A stretch of DNA of 64,000 nt. Source: Bradyrhizobium sp. 164. GTDB lineage: Bacteria > Pseudomonadota > Alphaproteobacteria > Rhizobiales > Xanthobacteraceae. Under the pieces are notes generated by a model. That model was not told the DNA's origin. It made no database searches and saw only the letters and a list, made by a program, of their open reading frames with translations. The position numbers and the translations under genes were made by a program. Numbering within the stretch: the first letter of the stretch is position 1; each line of letters starts with the position of its first letter. The DNA is taken from positions 124,001-188,000 of the forward strand of contig NZ_JADPKA010000029.1 in NCBI RefSeq assembly GCF_023073715.1, given 5' to 3'. This document shows positions 9,661-19,996 of the stretch, in pieces.

Positions 9661-9713
9661 GTTGCATCATAAAACCATTTGTCTTAGATGACAACTTAGT
9701 TTCATAATGCAAC
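9661..9713. promoter_or_regulatory. Candidate operator between HxlR and SDR genes
   Basis: Nested inverted repeats lie in the AT-rich divergent promoter region. The outer arms are GTTGCAT (9661-9667) and ATGCAAC (9707-9713). The inner arms are TTGTC (9679-9683) and GACAA (9690-9694) around a 6-base spacer. The centre sits about 80 bases from the HxlR start and 40 from the SDR start. The symmetry suits a dimeric winged-helix regulator; the assignment is inference. Confidence 0.5.
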
Positions 9714-9727
9714 TACTGGAGGCGAGC

Positions 9728-10501
9728 GTGAGATTGAAGAACAAGACGGCCCTGATTACCGGCGGCAACAGCGGCATTGGCCTTGCGACTGCAAAGCTGT
9801 TCGTGGCCGAGGGCGCCAAGGTGGTGATCACCGGCCGCAACAAGGGGACGCTGGAGGCCGCTGCGAAAGAGCTCGGGCCGAACGCGCTTGCGCTGGTTGC
9901 CGACGCCACCGACATCGCCGCGACGGAGGCCGCGATCAAGAAGGGCGCGGACAGGTTCGGCAAGTTCGACATCGCCTTCGCCAATGCCGGCATCGCCGGC
10001 GGCACGCCGCTCGGCTCAGCCACGCTTGAGGTCTTCGAGACCGTGATCCGCACGAACCTCACCGGCGTGTTCTTCACCGTTCAATCCGCGCTGCCCTACC
10101 TCAACGACAATGCCTCGATCATCCTCAACGGCTCGGTGATCTCCGTGCTCGGCATTCCCGGCTACTCGGCTTACGGTGCCGCGAAGGCCGGCGTTCGCGC
10201 GATGGCGCGGACCATGGCCTCGGAACTGTCGCCGCGCGGCATCCGCGTCAACGTGGTCGCGCCGGGCGCGATCCGCACACCGATCTGGGGACCTGCGGTG
10301 GCGACGCCCGAGGCTGAGAAGGCATTCGAGAGGCGCATCGCGCTGTCGACGCCGCTGGGGCGCATGGGCGAAACGGATCACGTTGCGAAGACCGTGCTGT
10401 TCCTCGCTTCCGATGATTCCGCGCATGTGCAGGGCCAGGAGATCTTCGTGGACGGCGGCGCGGTCGCATCTCCGAGCGGCGCGCCGATCTATCGGGGCTG
10501 A
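9728..10501 (+). CDS. Short-chain dehydrogenase/reductase
   Basis: A classical SDR of about 257 residues. It has the NAD(P)-binding TGGNSGIGLATAKLF motif, the NAG motif (FANAGIAGG) and the catalytic Tyr-x3-Lys (YSAYGAAKAG). I choose GTG 9728 because a GGAGG at 9718-9722 precedes it by 5 bases and it removes a non-conserved extension; ATG 9707 is also in frame. The substrate is unknown. The divergent HxlR gene suggests induction by a small electrophile such as a quinone or aldehyde, which is inference from context. Confidence 0.9.
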   Translation: MRLKNKTALITGGNSGIGLATAKLFVAEGAKVVITGRNKGTLEAAAKELGPNALALVADATDIAATEAAIKKGADRFGKFDIAFANAGIAGGTPLGSATLEVFETVIRTNLTGVFFTVQSALPYLNDNASIILNGSVISVLGIPGYSAYGAAKAGVRAMARTMASELSPRGIRVNVVAPGAIRTPIWGPAVATPEAEKAFERRIALSTPLGRMGETDHVAKTVLFLASDDSAHVQGQEIFVDGGAVASPSGAPIYRG

Positions 10502-10572
10502 TTGCTCAAGCGAACTCGATTCCCTCTGGCGCAACTCGGCTGTTGCGCCGGACGGTTCAGCGGCCGCGAGCC

Positions 10573-11691
10573 CTAGAGCAGCGACACCAATCCGCCGCCG
10601 TGCCGTTCGAGCCGGCCCGCGAGCTCGAGCTCCAACAGCACGGTGCGCACGATTGCGGGCGAGGCGCCGGACATCCGCACGAGATCGTCGATCGAGATCG
10701 GGGCAGGCCCGAGCAGGGCGGTGATCTGGTCGCGGTCGTGGCCTTGCGGATCGCGATCGAACGGCTCGCTGTCGGGCTCGCCTGCGGGATGCATCAGCGG
10801 CCGCTCCATGATCGGCTGCACCGCGTTGATGATGTCGGCGGCCTCGGTGACGAGGGTTGCGCCCTGCTTGATCAGATCGTTGGTGCCGGCGGCGCGCGGA
10901 TCGAGCGGCGAGCCGGGCACGGCGAATACCTCACGGCCCTGTTCGGCCGCCATGCGCGCGGTGATCAGCGAGCCCGAGCGGTGCGCCGCTTCCACCACGA
11001 CCACGCCGAGCGAGGCACCGGAGATCAGTCGGTTGCGGCGGGGAAAGTCGCGGGCGCGCGGCTCGTGGCCGAGCGGCATTTCGGAGATTGCCGCGCCCTC
11101 ATGGTCGAGGATCGCTGCGAGCAAATCGGCATGTTCGGGCGGATAGATGCAATCATGCCCGCCGGCGAGCACGGCGATCGTGCCGCCTTCGACGCTCGTG
11201 CGATGCGCGGCCTGGTCGACGCCGCGGGCGAGACCCGAGATGACGACAAAACCGGCTTCGCCGAGCTCGCGCGCAAGCTGGCCGGCAAACTTCAGCCCGG
11301 CGCCGGAAGCATTGCGCGAGCCGACGATCGCGATCATCGGCCGCATCAAGCTTTTCGTGTCGCCGCGCACGGCGAGCAAAGGCGGTGCATCGTCGAGCGT
11401 TGCGAGCCGCGCCGGATAGCCGTCTTCACCGGGCGCGAGCCAGGCGATGCCGAACTTGCGGCTTGCGGCGAGCTCGGCCTTGGCTTCGTCGGCGCTACAG
11501 ATGCGCCCCGACCGTGCCGCGCCGCCGCGGCGCGCCAGATCCGGCAGCCGCTCCAGCGCGGCGCGCGCGGTGCCGAAATGGTCGACCAGCGAACGGAAGG
11601 TGCGCGGCCCGACATTGTCGGAGCGGATCAGCCGCAGGCGGTCGATCCGCTCAGATTCGGTCAGCTCCACGCTTGGATTGATGGCGTCCAC
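10573..11691 (-). CDS. dprA: DNA-processing protein DprA
   Basis: A 372-residue protein that loads RecA on incoming single-stranded DNA during natural transformation. The Rossmann-like core contains [11 protein letters not shown], then [18 protein letters not shown] and AVLAGG, followed by RNRLISGAS and [20 protein letters not shown]-terminal winged-helix region (residues about 310-372) follows. The start chosen is GTG 11691, preceded by AAGGAG at a 5-base spacing; longer in-frame extensions look non-coding. In many alphaproteobacteria dprA sits between plsY and topA. Here that order is kept, but an amidase, a patatin-like gene, an SDR and a regulator intervene. Confidence 0.95.
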   Translation of the reverse strand: MDAINPSVELTESERIDRLRLIRSDNVGPRTFRSLVDHFGTARAALERLPDLARRGGAARSGRICSADEAKAELAASRKFGIAWLAPGEDGYPARLATLDDAPPLLAVRGDTKSLMRPMIAIVGSRNASGAGLKFAGQLARELGEAGFVVISGLARGVDQAAHRTSVEGGTIAVLAGGHDCIYPPEHADLLAAILDHEGAAISEMPLGHEPRARDFPRRNRLISGASLGVVVVEAAHRSGSLITARMAAEQGREVFAVPGSPLDPRAAGTNDLIKQGATLVTEAADIINAVQPIMERPLMHPAGEPDSEPFDRDPQGHDRDQITALLGPAPISIDDLVRMSGASPAIVRTVLLELELAGRLERHGGGLVSLL

Positions 11692-11806
11692 GGCGTCTCC
11701 TTGCAGGCACAGCATGGAACAACCTGAGGGCGTTGCGCAACAGTGACGTGCGCTTGCGCGACCGCGCCCCGATGCTAAAAGCGATGCCAATAAGAAGGAT
11801 TTTGCC

Positions 11807-13051
11807 ATGATCTCACTCGCCGACCTCCAGCGCCGCATCGAAGCGGGGGAGCTGTCGCCCGATTCCGCGATCGCGCAATCGCATTCGGCGATCGAGGCCA
11901 AGGAGAAGGACGTCCGCGCCTTCGTTCGCCACGACAAGGCTGCGAAGGCGCAAAGCGCCGGTCCGCTGCGCGGCATCGCGGTCGGGATCAAGGACATCAT
12001 CGATACCGCCGATTTCCCGACCGAGATGGGCTCGGAGATCTATCGCGGGTGGCAGCCGCGCTCGGATGCGCCCGTCGTGATGATGCTGAAGCGGGCCGGG
12101 GCCACCATCATCGGCAAAACCACGACCACGGCGTTCGCCTCGCGCGATCCCACCCCGACGCGCAATCCGCATAATCTCGGCCATTCGCCGGGCGGCTCAT
12201 CCTCCGGTTCGGCGGCAGCCGTCGGCGCCGGCATGATCCCGCTGGCGCTGGGCACCCAGACCGGTGGCTCGGTGATCCGTCCCGCCGCCTATTGCGGGAC
12301 CGCTGCGATCAAGCCGTCGTTCCGCATGCTGCCGACGGTCGGTGTGAAGTGCTACTCGTGGGCACTGGATACCGTCGGCCTGTTCGGCGCGCGCGTGGAA
12401 GATCTCGCGCGCGGGCTGTTGGCGATGACGGGGCGCGGCGAATTCTCCGGCATTGCCGCCGCGACGTCGCCGCGCATCGGCGTGGTCAGGCAGGAATTCG
12501 CCGGCGCAGTGGAGCCGGCGGCCGAAGAGGGGCTGCAAGCCGCGATCAAGACGGCGACGCGCGCCGGCGCCAGCGTCCAGACCATCGATCTGCCCGAAGC
12601 GGTGCAGGAGGCCTGGCGCATCCATCCGATCATTCAGGATTTCGAGGCGCATCGCGCGCTGGCCTGGGAGTTTTCCGAACGCCACGACGAGATCGCGCCG
12701 ATGCTGCGTGCCAGTCTCGATGCGACGGTTGGCCTGACGCCGAAGGACTATGACGAAGCGCGGCGGATCAGCCGCCGCGGCCGCCGTGAACTCGGCGAGC
12801 TGTTCGAAGGCGTCGACGTGCTCCTGACCTATTCCGCGCCGGGCACCGCGCCCGCCAAGGAGCTCGCGACCACGGGCGATCCCCGTTACAACAGGCTCTG
12901 GACCCTGATGGGCAATCCTTGCGTCAATGTGCCGGTGCTGAAGGTCGGCGGCCTGCCGATCGGCGTGCAGGTGATCGCGCGTTTCGGCAACGATCCGCGC
13001 GCACTTGCGGCGGCCTGGTTCCTGGAGGAGGCGCTGGCGAAATCAGGCTAG
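11807..13051 (+). CDS. Amidase (amidase signature family)
   Basis: A 414-residue amidase-signature enzyme. The catalytic Lys is in GIKDIIDT, the cis-Ser in the glycine-serine loop [13 protein letters not shown], and the nucleophilic Ser in [13 protein letters not shown]. It hydrolyses an amide of unknown identity. It is a stand-alone amidase rather than GatA, because the true gatA lies at 27504. It is divergent from dprA. Its 3' end overlaps the convergent patatin-like gene by 9 bases. Confidence 0.9.
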   Translation: MISLADLQRRIEAGELSPDSAIAQSHSAIEAKEKDVRAFVRHDKAAKAQSAGPLRGIAVGIKDIIDTADFPTEMGSEIYRGWQPRSDAPVVMMLKRAGATIIGKTTTTAFASRDPTPTRNPHNLGHSPGGSSSGSAAAVGAGMIPLALGTQTGGSVIRPAAYCGTAAIKPSFRMLPTVGVKCYSWALDTVGLFGARVEDLARGLLAMTGRGEFSGIAAATSPRIGVVRQEFAGAVEPAAEEGLQAAIKTATRAGASVQTIDLPEAVQEAWRIHPIIQDFEAHRALAWEFSERHDEIAPMLRASLDATVGLTPKDYDEARRISRRGRRELGELFEGVDVLLTYSAPGTAPAKELATTGDPRYNRLWTLMGNPCVNVPVLKVGGLPIGVQVIARFGNDPRALAAAWFLEEALAKSG

Positions 13052-14257
13052 CGCAGGTTCGGGGGCAGCAATGCGATGGCCGGATGCAGCCGGCGCTGCG
13101 CTGTTATCTGCACCTTGCTTCAGCCAGCGCTCGGCGGCCTCGCGGCCGCTCCGGTGCAGCAGGCGAATGAAGCCGCGGCCGAGATCGGTGGATGAGCGCT
13201 GCGCCAGCCCGTCAACGGAATCTTCTGCCGCGATCCTGGTGAGCCGCAGCGACGGCGCGGCTTGCGACTGCGCCCATTCGATCGCGGCGATCTCGGCATT
13301 GAGGGCGGCGTTGGCCGCGATCTGGTCGAGCCGGCGGTCGATCGCGGCGAGTGTGATCGGTACGTAGCTGTCGCGCGCCGGCGTGACCTGGACGAGCAGC
13401 ACATCGGCGGTCGTCGCGTCCTGCGCCAGGCGCAGCAGCGGCGGGTTGCCGCCAAGGCCGCCGTCCCAATAGGCTTCGCCGTCGATCTCGACGGCGCAGT
13501 GGACGAGCGGCGGGCAGGTCGAGGCCAGCGCGACGTCGGTGGTGATTGCCTCGTTGCGGAAGATCTGCTGCTGGCCGTCGCGGATCCGCGTCGCTGCGAT
13601 CAGAAGCTTCGGGCAGTTCGGATGGCGCAGAGCGGCGAAATCGATGTCGCGCGACAGCGCCTGCCGCAGCGGATCGAGATCGAACGGATCAAAGTGACCG
13701 GAGCGCAGCGTCGGCCCGAACGCGACCGAGCTTCCCGCCGGCGAGAAGCCGCCGACCAGCATCAGTGCGCGGAACGAAGCTTCGTGCATCAGCCGGAGCC
13801 AGAACCGATTCAGCCGGGCGCGGGCGCCTTCGCGGCCACCTTCGGCAAAGCCGGAGCCGAGCAGCAGCGCGTTAATGGCGCCGGCGCTGGCGCCGCTGAT
13901 GGTATCGATCGCGATGTCAGGCTCTTCCAGCAGCCGCTCGAGCACGCCCCAGGTGAAGGCCGCAAAAGTGCCGCCGCCCTGCAGCGCCAGCGAGAGTTTT
14001 CGCGGCGGCCATTGGGCGGAATGTGCACGCGCGGTGACGACCGGTAGAGTCTTCCTCACCACGATATCGAGTGGAGCGTCGGCTTTCGCGAGGGGCTCAG
14101 GCTGCGGCGCCTGCGATGAAATGGGCGCAGGCGTGTCGACAGGCGGCGAGGGCGCATCGGACCAGATATTGGTCATCGAAAGCAGTCGGCTCGCTGCGGT
14201 GCCGGAAGCACCCCGCGAACCAACCCCGTCATGCGCGCCGACAATCTTCTCGCTCAT
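13043..14257 (-). CDS. Patatin-like phospholipase
   Basis: A protein of about 404 residues with a patatin domain. It has the oxyanion loop SLALQGGGTFAAFTWG, the nucleophile elbow GASAGAIN (Ser in G-x-S-x-G) and the catalytic Asp in YWDGGLGGNPPL. It probably hydrolyses acyl esters of lipids. About 100 poorly conserved N-terminal residues precede the domain, so the start is uncertain; ATG 14257 and ATG 14176 are both possible. No signal peptide is obvious. It converges on and overlaps the amidase gene. Confidence 0.9.
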   Translation of the reverse strand: MSEKIVGAHDGVGSRGASGTAASRLLSMTNIWSDAPSPPVDTPAPISSQAPQPEPLAKADAPLDIVVRKTLPVVTARAHSAQWPPRKLSLALQGGGTFAAFTWGVLERLLEEPDIAIDTISGASAGAINALLLGSGFAEGGREGARARLNRFWLRLMHEASFRALMLVGGFSPAGSSVAFGPTLRSGHFDPFDLDPLRQALSRDIDFAALRHPNCPKLLIAATRIRDGQQQIFRNEAITTDVALASTCPPLVHCAVEIDGEAYWDGGLGGNPPLLRLAQDATTADVLLVQVTPARDSYVPITLAAIDRRLDQIAANAALNAEIAAIEWAQSQAAPSLRLTRIAAEDSVDGLAQRSSTDLGRGFIRLLHRSGREAAERWLKQGADNSAAPAASGHRIAAPEPALA

Positions 14258-14472
14258 TCTGAGCAACCGCCATCATTTCCACTGTCGGGATGACAGGCTG
14301 TCAGGATGACAGGCTCGGGACCCGCTTGCCAATACAACCGTGATTCGGCCGCAAGTTGCGAACAGGATTTTGGCATATAATGCAGAAGGGCCGTTTCGGT
14401 ATCCGTAGATGCCCGGCTTTGGATTCTTGTTCTGACGCGTTTTCTTGACGCGAACCGGCATCCACTTCGGCT

Positions 14473-15069
14473 CTAGGCCTTCTCGCCGATCCGGCTTTCC
14501 TTGCCCGCTTGCAAGCGCTTGATGTTCTCGCGGTGCGCGTAGAACAGCAGCAGCGTCAGCACTGCTGACAAAGCAGACAATGCCAGGTGCCCGAACCACC
14601 ACAGGAACATCGGCGTGATGAACGCCGCCACCAGCGCCGACAGCGAGGAATAGCGGGTGGTGAAGGCGGTCGCCAGCCAGAGCAGGCAGAACACGACGGC
14701 GCCAGGCCAGAACAGGCCGAGCAGGATGCCGATGTAGACGGCCACGCCCTTGCCGCCTTTGAACTTGAGCCAGACCGGGAAGAGATGGCCGAGGAACGCG
14801 CCGAGCCCGGCCACCATGGCGGCATTGGGACCTGCGAGGTAGCCGGCGATCACCACGGCCACGGTGCCCTTGAGCGCGTCGAACAGCAGGGTGCCCGCGG
14901 CAAGGCTCTTGCGTCCCGTGCGCAGCACATTGGTGGCGCCGATGCTGCCTGAGCCGATCGAGCGGATATCCTGCGTGCCCGCGAGCTTGGTGAGAATCAG
15001 CCCGAACGGGATTGAGCCGAGGAGATAGCCGATGACGAAGGCCACCGGCAGGAATGCTTCAAGCCCCAT
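14473..15069 (-). CDS. plsY: Acyl-phosphate:glycerol-3-phosphate acyltransferase
   Basis: A 198-residue integral membrane protein with about five hydrophobic helices. Its PlsY signature motifs are [11 protein letters not shown] with [15 protein letters not shown], then [16 protein letters not shown] and [14 protein letters not shown]. It transfers the acyl group from acyl-phosphate to glycerol-3-phosphate, the first step of phospholipid synthesis. I choose ATG 15069 (MGLEAF) because GGAG precedes it suitably; an in-frame start at 15111 would overlap pyrC. It lies downstream of pyrB-pyrC, probably in the same transcript. Confidence 0.96.
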   Translation of the reverse strand: MGLEAFLPVAFVIGYLLGSIPFGLILTKLAGTQDIRSIGSGSIGATNVLRTGRKSLAAGTLLFDALKGTVAVVIAGYLAGPNAAMVAGLGAFLGHLFPVWLKFKGGKGVAVYIGILLGLFWPGAVVFCLLWLATAFTTRYSSLSALVAAFITPMFLWWFGHLALSALSAVLTLLLFYAHRENIKRLQAGKESRIGEKA

Positions 15070-15107
15070 GGCGGCATCTCCAAAGACTGGGTCTCCGTGC
15101 CGAACGA

Positions 15108-16424
15108 TCACCCATGTCCGACATACTCGTAGACCGTCCGACCGCCGACAATGGTGCGCACGACGCGGCCTGTAAAGCGGGCCTCATCAAACGGGGTATT
15201 CTTACAGGGCGATTTCAGGTCGGCCGGATCGACCACCCACGGCGTATCGGGGTCGATCACAATGACGTCCGCCGGGCTGCCGACGCGCAACGTTCCGCCT
15301 GGTAGCCCGAGCAGCTCGGCCGGCCGCGTCGACATTGCGCGGATCAGCGTCTTCAGTTCCATCTCGCCATTATGCACGAGGCGGAGGCCCGCCGGCAGCA
15401 TGGTCTCGAGCCCGACGGCGCCGGGGGCGGCTTCCGCGAACGGCAAGCGCTTGACCTCGACGTCCTGCGGATTGTGGTCGGACATGATGACGTCGAGAAG
15501 CCCGGAGGCGAGCGCCGCCACGACCGCGCGGCGGTCGTCCTCGGTCCGGAGGGGCGGCGACAGTTTCAGGAACGAACGGTAGGGCCCGATGTCGTTCTCG
15601 TTCAGCGCCAGATGATTGATCGAGACCGAGGCGCTGACGGCGAGCCCGGCGTCGCGGGCGCGCTCGAGGATCTCCAGGGAGTCAATGCAGGTCAGCGACG
15701 CCGCGTGGTAGCGGCCGCCGGTGAGTGCAACGAGTCGTAAGTCGCGCTCCAGCATGACGGCTTCGGCGGCATTCGGGATGCCCATCAGGCCGAGCCGGGT
15801 CGCGAACTCGCCCTCGTTCATCACGCCTTCGCCCACGAGGTTGGGATCCTCGGTGTGATGCACGATCAGCGCGTCGAAGTCGCGGGCGTAGGTCAGCGCG
15901 CGTCGCATCACCTGGGCGTTGGTCACGCTTCGGTCGCCGTCGCTGAAGGCGACCGCGCCGGCGGCCTTCAAGAGGCCGAACTCGGTCATCTCCTCGCCGA
16001 GCATGCCCTTGGTCAGCGCCGCCATCGGCTGGATATTGACGATCGCGGTGTCGCGGGCTCTGCGCATCACGAAGTCCACCGTCGCCGAATTGTCGATGAC
16101 CGGCGAGGTGGCGGGCTGGCAGATGATGGTGGTGATGCCGCCGGTCGCGGCGGCCTGGCTCGCCGAGGCAAAGGTCTCGCGGTGGCTGAGACCGGGCTCG
16201 CCGACGAAGGCGCGCAAGTCGATCAGGCCTGGCGCGACGATCTTGCCGGAGCAGTTGATGATGTCGGTGCCTTCAGGCACGCCGGCTGCGCCAATGCCGC
16301 GGCGGGTCTCGCGGATGGTGCCGTCGGCAATGAGGACGTCCCCGATGCCGTCGAAATCCCTAGAGGGGTCGACGACGCGGGCGTTGGCGAGCAGGATGGG
16401 GCGGCGGTCGGTCAGCATCGGCAT
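15108..16424 (-). CDS. pyrC: Dihydroorotase-like protein (PyrC'), metal motif lost
   Basis: A protein of about 438 residues with a class I dihydroorotase fold: N-terminal strands, then a barrel carrying [14 protein letters not shown] and [13 protein letters not shown] near residue 310, and a C-terminal [13 protein letters not shown]. The usual metal site D-x-H-x-H-x-R-E-P-G is instead [10 protein letters not shown] (residues 69-78), so both histidines are replaced, by Arg71 and Phe73. This matches non-catalytic PyrC' partners of aspartate transcarbamoylase known from Pseudomonas. The pyrB stop overlaps the start as TGATG at 16424. A GTG at 16427 is also in frame. Confidence 0.9.
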   Translation of the reverse strand: MPMLTDRRPILLANARVVDPSRDFDGIGDVLIADGTIRETRRGIGAAGVPEGTDIINCSGKIVAPGLIDLRAFVGEPGLSHRETFASASQAAATGGITTIICQPATSPVIDNSATVDFVMRRARDTAIVNIQPMAALTKGMLGEEMTEFGLLKAAGAVAFSDGDRSVTNAQVMRRALTYARDFDALIVHHTEDPNLVGEGVMNEGEFATRLGLMGIPNAAEAVMLERDLRLVALTGGRYHAASLTCIDSLEILERARDAGLAVSASVSINHLALNENDIGPYRSFLKLSPPLRTEDDRRAVVAALASGLLDVIMSDHNPQDVEVKRLPFAEAAPGAVGLETMLPAGLRLVHNGEMELKTLIRAMSTRPAELLGLPGGTLRVGSPADVIVIDPDTPWVVDPADLKSPCKNTPFDEARFTGRVVRTIVGGRTVYEYVGHG

Positions 16425-17371
16425 CACGCGTTCGGCAGGTTGCGGGCGAGCGCTTCCAGCACGGCCATGCGCACGGCGACGCCCATCTCCACCTGTTCGC
16501 GGATCAGGGACTGGGCGCCGTCGGCCACGATCGAGTCGATCTCCACGCCGCGGTTCATGGGACCGGGATGCATCACCAATGCATCCGGCTTGGCGTAGGC
16601 GAGCTTCTTCTGGTCGAGCCCGAAGTAGTGGAAATATTCCGATGACGAGGGCACGAACGAGCCGTTCATGCGCTCGCGCTGGAGCCGCAGCATCATGACG
16701 ATGTCGGCGCCTTCCAGGCCCTCGCGCATGTCGCGCGCGACCTCGACTCCCATCCGCTCGATGCCGGGCGGCAGCAGCGTGGAAGGGCCGACGACGCGGA
16801 CGCGGGCGCCCATGGTGTTGAGCAGGATGATGTTGGAGCGGGCGACGCGCGAATGCAGCACGTCGCCGCAGATCGCGACCACGAGGCCTTCGATCCGCCC
16901 CTTGTTGCGCCGGATGGTGAGCGCGTCGAGCAGCGCTTGGGTCGGGTGCTCATGCGCGCCGTCGCCGGCATTGATCACGGAACCGTCGACCTTGCGCGCG
17001 AGCAGTTCCACCGCGCCCGAGGCGTGATGGCGCACCACCAGGATGTCCGGGTGCATCGCGTTCAAAGTCACCGCGGTGTCGATCAGGGTTTCGCCCTTGC
17101 GGATCGAGGACGAGGACACCGACATGTTCATGACGTCGGCGCCTAAGCGCTTGCCGGCTAGCTCGAACGAGGACTGGGTTCGGGTGGAAGCCTCGAAGAA
17201 GAGGTTCACCTGCGTCCGTCCACGTAGGACGGTGCGCTTCTTGTCAACCTGGCGGTTGAGCTCGACATATTCTTCGGACAGGTCGAGGAGGCCGGTAATG
17301 TCGGCCGCGGAAAGGCCCTCAATGCCCAGCAAATGCCGGTGGCCGAGGACGAAGGTCGATTTCGATGTCAT
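16424..17371 (-). CDS. pyrB: Aspartate carbamoyltransferase catalytic subunit
   Basis: A 315-residue ATCase catalytic chain that makes carbamoyl-aspartate in pyrimidine synthesis. The carbamoyl-phosphate loop is [20 protein letters not shown], followed by [10 protein letters not shown], then [24 protein letters not shown] (HPTQ motif) and [13 protein letters not shown]. The start at 17371 gives [20 protein letters not shown]. It lies immediately upstream of the PyrC-like gene with a one-base stop/start overlap, so the two are translationally coupled, as expected if they form one complex. Confidence 0.97.
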   Translation of the reverse strand: MTSKSTFVLGHRHLLGIEGLSAADITGLLDLSEEYVELNRQVDKKRTVLRGRTQVNLFFEASTRTQSSFELAGKRLGADVMNMSVSSSSIRKGETLIDTAVTLNAMHPDILVVRHHASGAVELLARKVDGSVINAGDGAHEHPTQALLDALTIRRNKGRIEGLVVAICGDVLHSRVARSNIILLNTMGARVRVVGPSTLLPPGIERMGVEVARDMREGLEGADIVMMLRLQRERMNGSFVPSSSEYFHYFGLDQKKLAYAKPDALVMHPGPMNRGVEIDSIVADGAQSLIREQVEMGVAVRMAVLEALARNLPNA

Positions 17372-17458
17372 TAAAAGCAGAGCTATAGGGGGCGACGGCG
17401 GGGGGAGCAAGGGGCAAAGATGGGGAAGTGAGTTATCCCCTGATCTGTCACCCGCTCA

Positions 17459-17539
17459 GTCATTCCGGGATGGCGCGTAAGCGCCAGATCCGGAATCTCG
17501 AGATTCCGGGTTCGGCTCTTCGAGCCGCCCCGGAATGAC
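17459..17539. repeat. RIME-like intergenic palindrome
   Basis: Ends GTCATTCCGGG (17459-17469) and CCCCGGAATGAC (17528-17539) are inverted copies. An internal ATCCGGAATCT/AGATTCCGG pair makes a second hairpin. It resembles the element at 2034-2134. It lies between pyrB and the divergently transcribed dipeptidase gene. Confidence 0.75.
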
Positions 17540-17557
17540 GAAGGATGGGACGGCATC

Positions 17558-18307
17558 GTGAAACCACTTCTTGGTGCACTTATATCGATCATCATGAGCT
17601 CATCCGCCCGCGCCCAATCGCTGCCCGGCGGCTTCGTGTACCTGCGCGACGTCGACCCCCGCATCATCCAGGACATCCGCTATGCCACCTCGAACAATTT
17701 CGTCGGCCGGCCGCTCGCCGGGTATGGCGCCGGCGAATGCGTGGTGAAGCGCGAGGTCGGGTTGCGGCTGAAGGCGGTTCAGGAGGAACTGGCCGCGCAA
17801 AATCTCTCGCTCAAGATGTTCGACTGCTACCGGCCGGCACGGGCCTCGCTCGACATGGTGAAGTGGTCGCAGAACGGCCCCGAGCGCGCCGCCGGGCGGC
17901 GCTACAATCCGAAGATTCCCAAGACCGAGCTATTTCGGCTCGGCTACATCGCGAGCCGCTCGCAGCATTCGACCGGGGCGGCACTCGATCTCACTTTGGT
18001 CGATCTCAAGGCCGACAATTCCGCCAAATACGACCCATCAAAGGCCTATGCCGATTGCACGGCGCCAGCCGAGGCGCGGGCGCCGGAGGGCAGCGTCGAC
18101 ATGGGCACTGGTTACGACTGTACCGACGCGAAGGGGCATACTGCGGCACCGTCGATCAATGCGGAGCAGCGCGCCTGGCGCAAGCGGCTGGTGGCTGCGA
18201 TGGCCAGGCAAGGCTTTGTGAACTATTCGAAGGAGTGGTGGCATTTTTCGCTGCCGGGGGCGGGTGGGGCGGCCTATGATTTCCCGATCAAGCCGCGGCG
18301 GAACTAA
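17558..18307 (+). CDS. Exported D-Ala-D-Ala dipeptidase (VanX-like, M15)
   Basis: A 249-residue protein. An N-terminal signal peptide (hydrophobic residues 4-20, likely cleavage after SARA) indicates export. The mature part is a zinc peptidase of family M15: FDCYRPARASLD, the zinc ligands in QHSTGAALDLTLVDL (H-x6-D) and the C-terminal EWWHFS (catalytic Glu, ligand His). It should cleave D-Ala-D-Ala or related dipeptides in the periplasm, for recycling or wall turnover. No vancomycin-resistance genes are nearby, so a resistance role is not suggested. Confidence 0.9.
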   Translation: MKPLLGALISIIMSSSARAQSLPGGFVYLRDVDPRIIQDIRYATSNNFVGRPLAGYGAGECVVKREVGLRLKAVQEELAAQNLSLKMFDCYRPARASLDMVKWSQNGPERAAGRRYNPKIPKTELFRLGYIASRSQHSTGAALDLTLVDLKADNSAKYDPSKAYADCTAPAEARAPEGSVDMGTGYDCTDAKGHTAAPSINAEQRAWRKRLVAAMARQGFVNYSKEWWHFSLPGAGGAAYDFPIKPRRN

Positions 18308-18329
18308 GGTCCGGTTCGAGGAGGCGCAT

Positions 18330-19973
18330 ATGACCCGGCCGAGCTTTGCGACCCACGAGGTCTTCAACCAGTCGCCGCCGTTCGAGGACGTCGACCTGTT
18401 CGCGGCCGACCGTCCGCTGGTCGATGCGGTGAGGGCCAATGGCGGCGCGGCGGCGGAACGGGAGCTGTCGGAGTTCGGCAGGCACTGGGGCTCGGCCGCG
18501 ATGGCCGATCGCGGACGCGTCGCGAACGAGAACACGCCGAAGCTGCGCAGCTTCGATGCCAAGGGCAATCGCCGCGACCAGGTCGAGTTTCATCCGGCCT
18601 ATCACGAGCTGATGGCGCACAGCGCGCATGCGGGCGTGCACAATTCGACGTGGACGGCGGATGGAAAGCCCGCTGGCGATGCGGCGGAGGTCATCCGCGC
18701 CGCAAAATTCTATATCGCCGCCCAGGTCGAGACCGGTCATCTCTGCCCGATCACGATGACACGAGCCTCTGTGGCCGCGCTGGCGATGCAGCCCGATCTG
18801 CTCGCGCGCGTGATGCCGGTGCTGTCAACGAGGAGTTATGATCCCAGCTTCGTACCGTGGTGGCAAAAGCGCGGCATGACGCTCGGCATGGGCATGACCG
18901 AGAAGCAGGGCGGCACCGACGTGCGCGCCAACATGACGCGCGCCGTACGCGACGGGGATGCCTATCGCATCACCGGCCACAAATGGTTCATGTCAGCGCC
19001 GATGTGCGATGCGTTCCTGGTACTGGCGCAGGCAGACGCGGGCCTAACCTGCTTCTTCATGCCGCGCTTTGCGCCGGACGGCTCGGTGAACGCGATCCAG
19101 TTCCAGCGGCTGAAGGACAAGCTCGGCAACCGCTCCAACGCCTCCTCCGAGGTCGAGTTCGTCGGTGCCTATGCAGAAAGGGTCGGCGAGGAGGGCAAGG
19201 GCATCCGCACCATCATCCAGATGGTGCAGCTGACGCGCCAGGATTGCGCGATCGCCTCTGTCGGCCTGATGCGTTCGGGGCTCGCGCATGCGCTGCATCA
19301 CGCCCGTCACCGCAGCGTGTTCCAGAAGCATCTCGCCGATCAGCCCTTGATGCAGGCCGTGCTGTCAGACATGGCGCTGCATGTCGAGGCGAGCACCGCC
19401 CTGGTGATGCGGCTCTGCCGCGCCTTCGACCGCACGCCGCACGCTGCGGCGGAGGCCGCCTATATGCGGCTGCTGACGCCCGCGATCAAATATTGGACCT
19501 GCAAGAGCGCGCCGCCGTTCCTCTACGAGGCGATGGAGTGCCTCGGCGGCAACGGGTATGTCGAGGACGGCATTTTGGCGCGTCATTATCGCGAGTCTCC
19601 GGTCAACGCGATCTGGGAAGGCTCGGGCAACGTCATGTGCCTCGACGTGCTCCGCGCGCTCTCGCGCGAGCCGGAGGCGGCGATGGCCGTGCTGCAATCG
19701 CTTGCGGCCGAAACAAAAGGACTGCCCGGAGCGGGTGAGGCCGCCGCGTTCATCGGCAAGACCTTTCGCCGTGCCGACGGCGAGCGCGTCGCGCGGCTGC
19801 CAGTCGAGAAGCTGGCATTGCTCGCCGCGGCTGCGGCGCTGGGTGGCGTGTCACCGCGCAATGCCGAATTGTTCGCCGCAACGCGCCTTGCTGCCAATCA
19901 CGCCAGCATGTACGGCGCCGTGGAGTTGGAGAGCGCCGACGTGTGCGCGCTGCTGGAGCGAGCGCTGCCGTGA
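18330..19973 (+). CDS. aidB: Acyl-CoA dehydrogenase, AidB-like
   Basis: A 547-residue flavoprotein of the AidB branch, longer than ordinary acyl-CoA dehydrogenases. The N-terminus has THEVFNQSPPFEDVDLFAADR. GMTEKQGGTDVRANMTRA covers the FAD/acyl region near residue 190, and AMECLGGNGYVEDG is near 405, followed by a C-terminal helical domain. In E. coli AidB is an alkylation-response protein that binds DNA; that role here is by homology only. GAGGAGG lies 5-8 bases before ATG 18330. The CPBP protease gene follows closely and may be co-transcribed. Confidence 0.88.
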   Translation: MTRPSFATHEVFNQSPPFEDVDLFAADRPLVDAVRANGGAAAERELSEFGRHWGSAAMADRGRVANENTPKLRSFDAKGNRRDQVEFHPAYHELMAHSAHAGVHNSTWTADGKPAGDAAEVIRAAKFYIAAQVETGHLCPITMTRASVAALAMQPDLLARVMPVLSTRSYDPSFVPWWQKRGMTLGMGMTEKQGGTDVRANMTRAVRDGDAYRITGHKWFMSAPMCDAFLVLAQADAGLTCFFMPRFAPDGSVNAIQFQRLKDKLGNRSNASSEVEFVGAYAERVGEEGKGIRTIIQMVQLTRQDCAIASVGLMRSGLAHALHHARHRSVFQKHLADQPLMQAVLSDMALHVEASTALVMRLCRAFDRTPHAAAEAAYMRLLTPAIKYWTCKSAPPFLYEAMECLGGNGYVEDGILARHYRESPVNAIWEGSGNVMCLDVLRALSREPEAAMAVLQSLAAETKGLPGAGEAAAFIGKTFRRADGERVARLPVEKLALLAAAAALGGVSPRNAELFAATRLAANHASMYGAVELESADVCALLERALP

Positions 19974-19996
19974 GTCTCCCAAACGAAAGCCTTTTG

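Noticed and set aside
17558..18307. Vancomycin resistance from the VanX-like gene
   Set aside because: No vanHA or regulatory genes nearby, and the protein has a signal peptide as in peptidoglycan-recycling dipeptidases.
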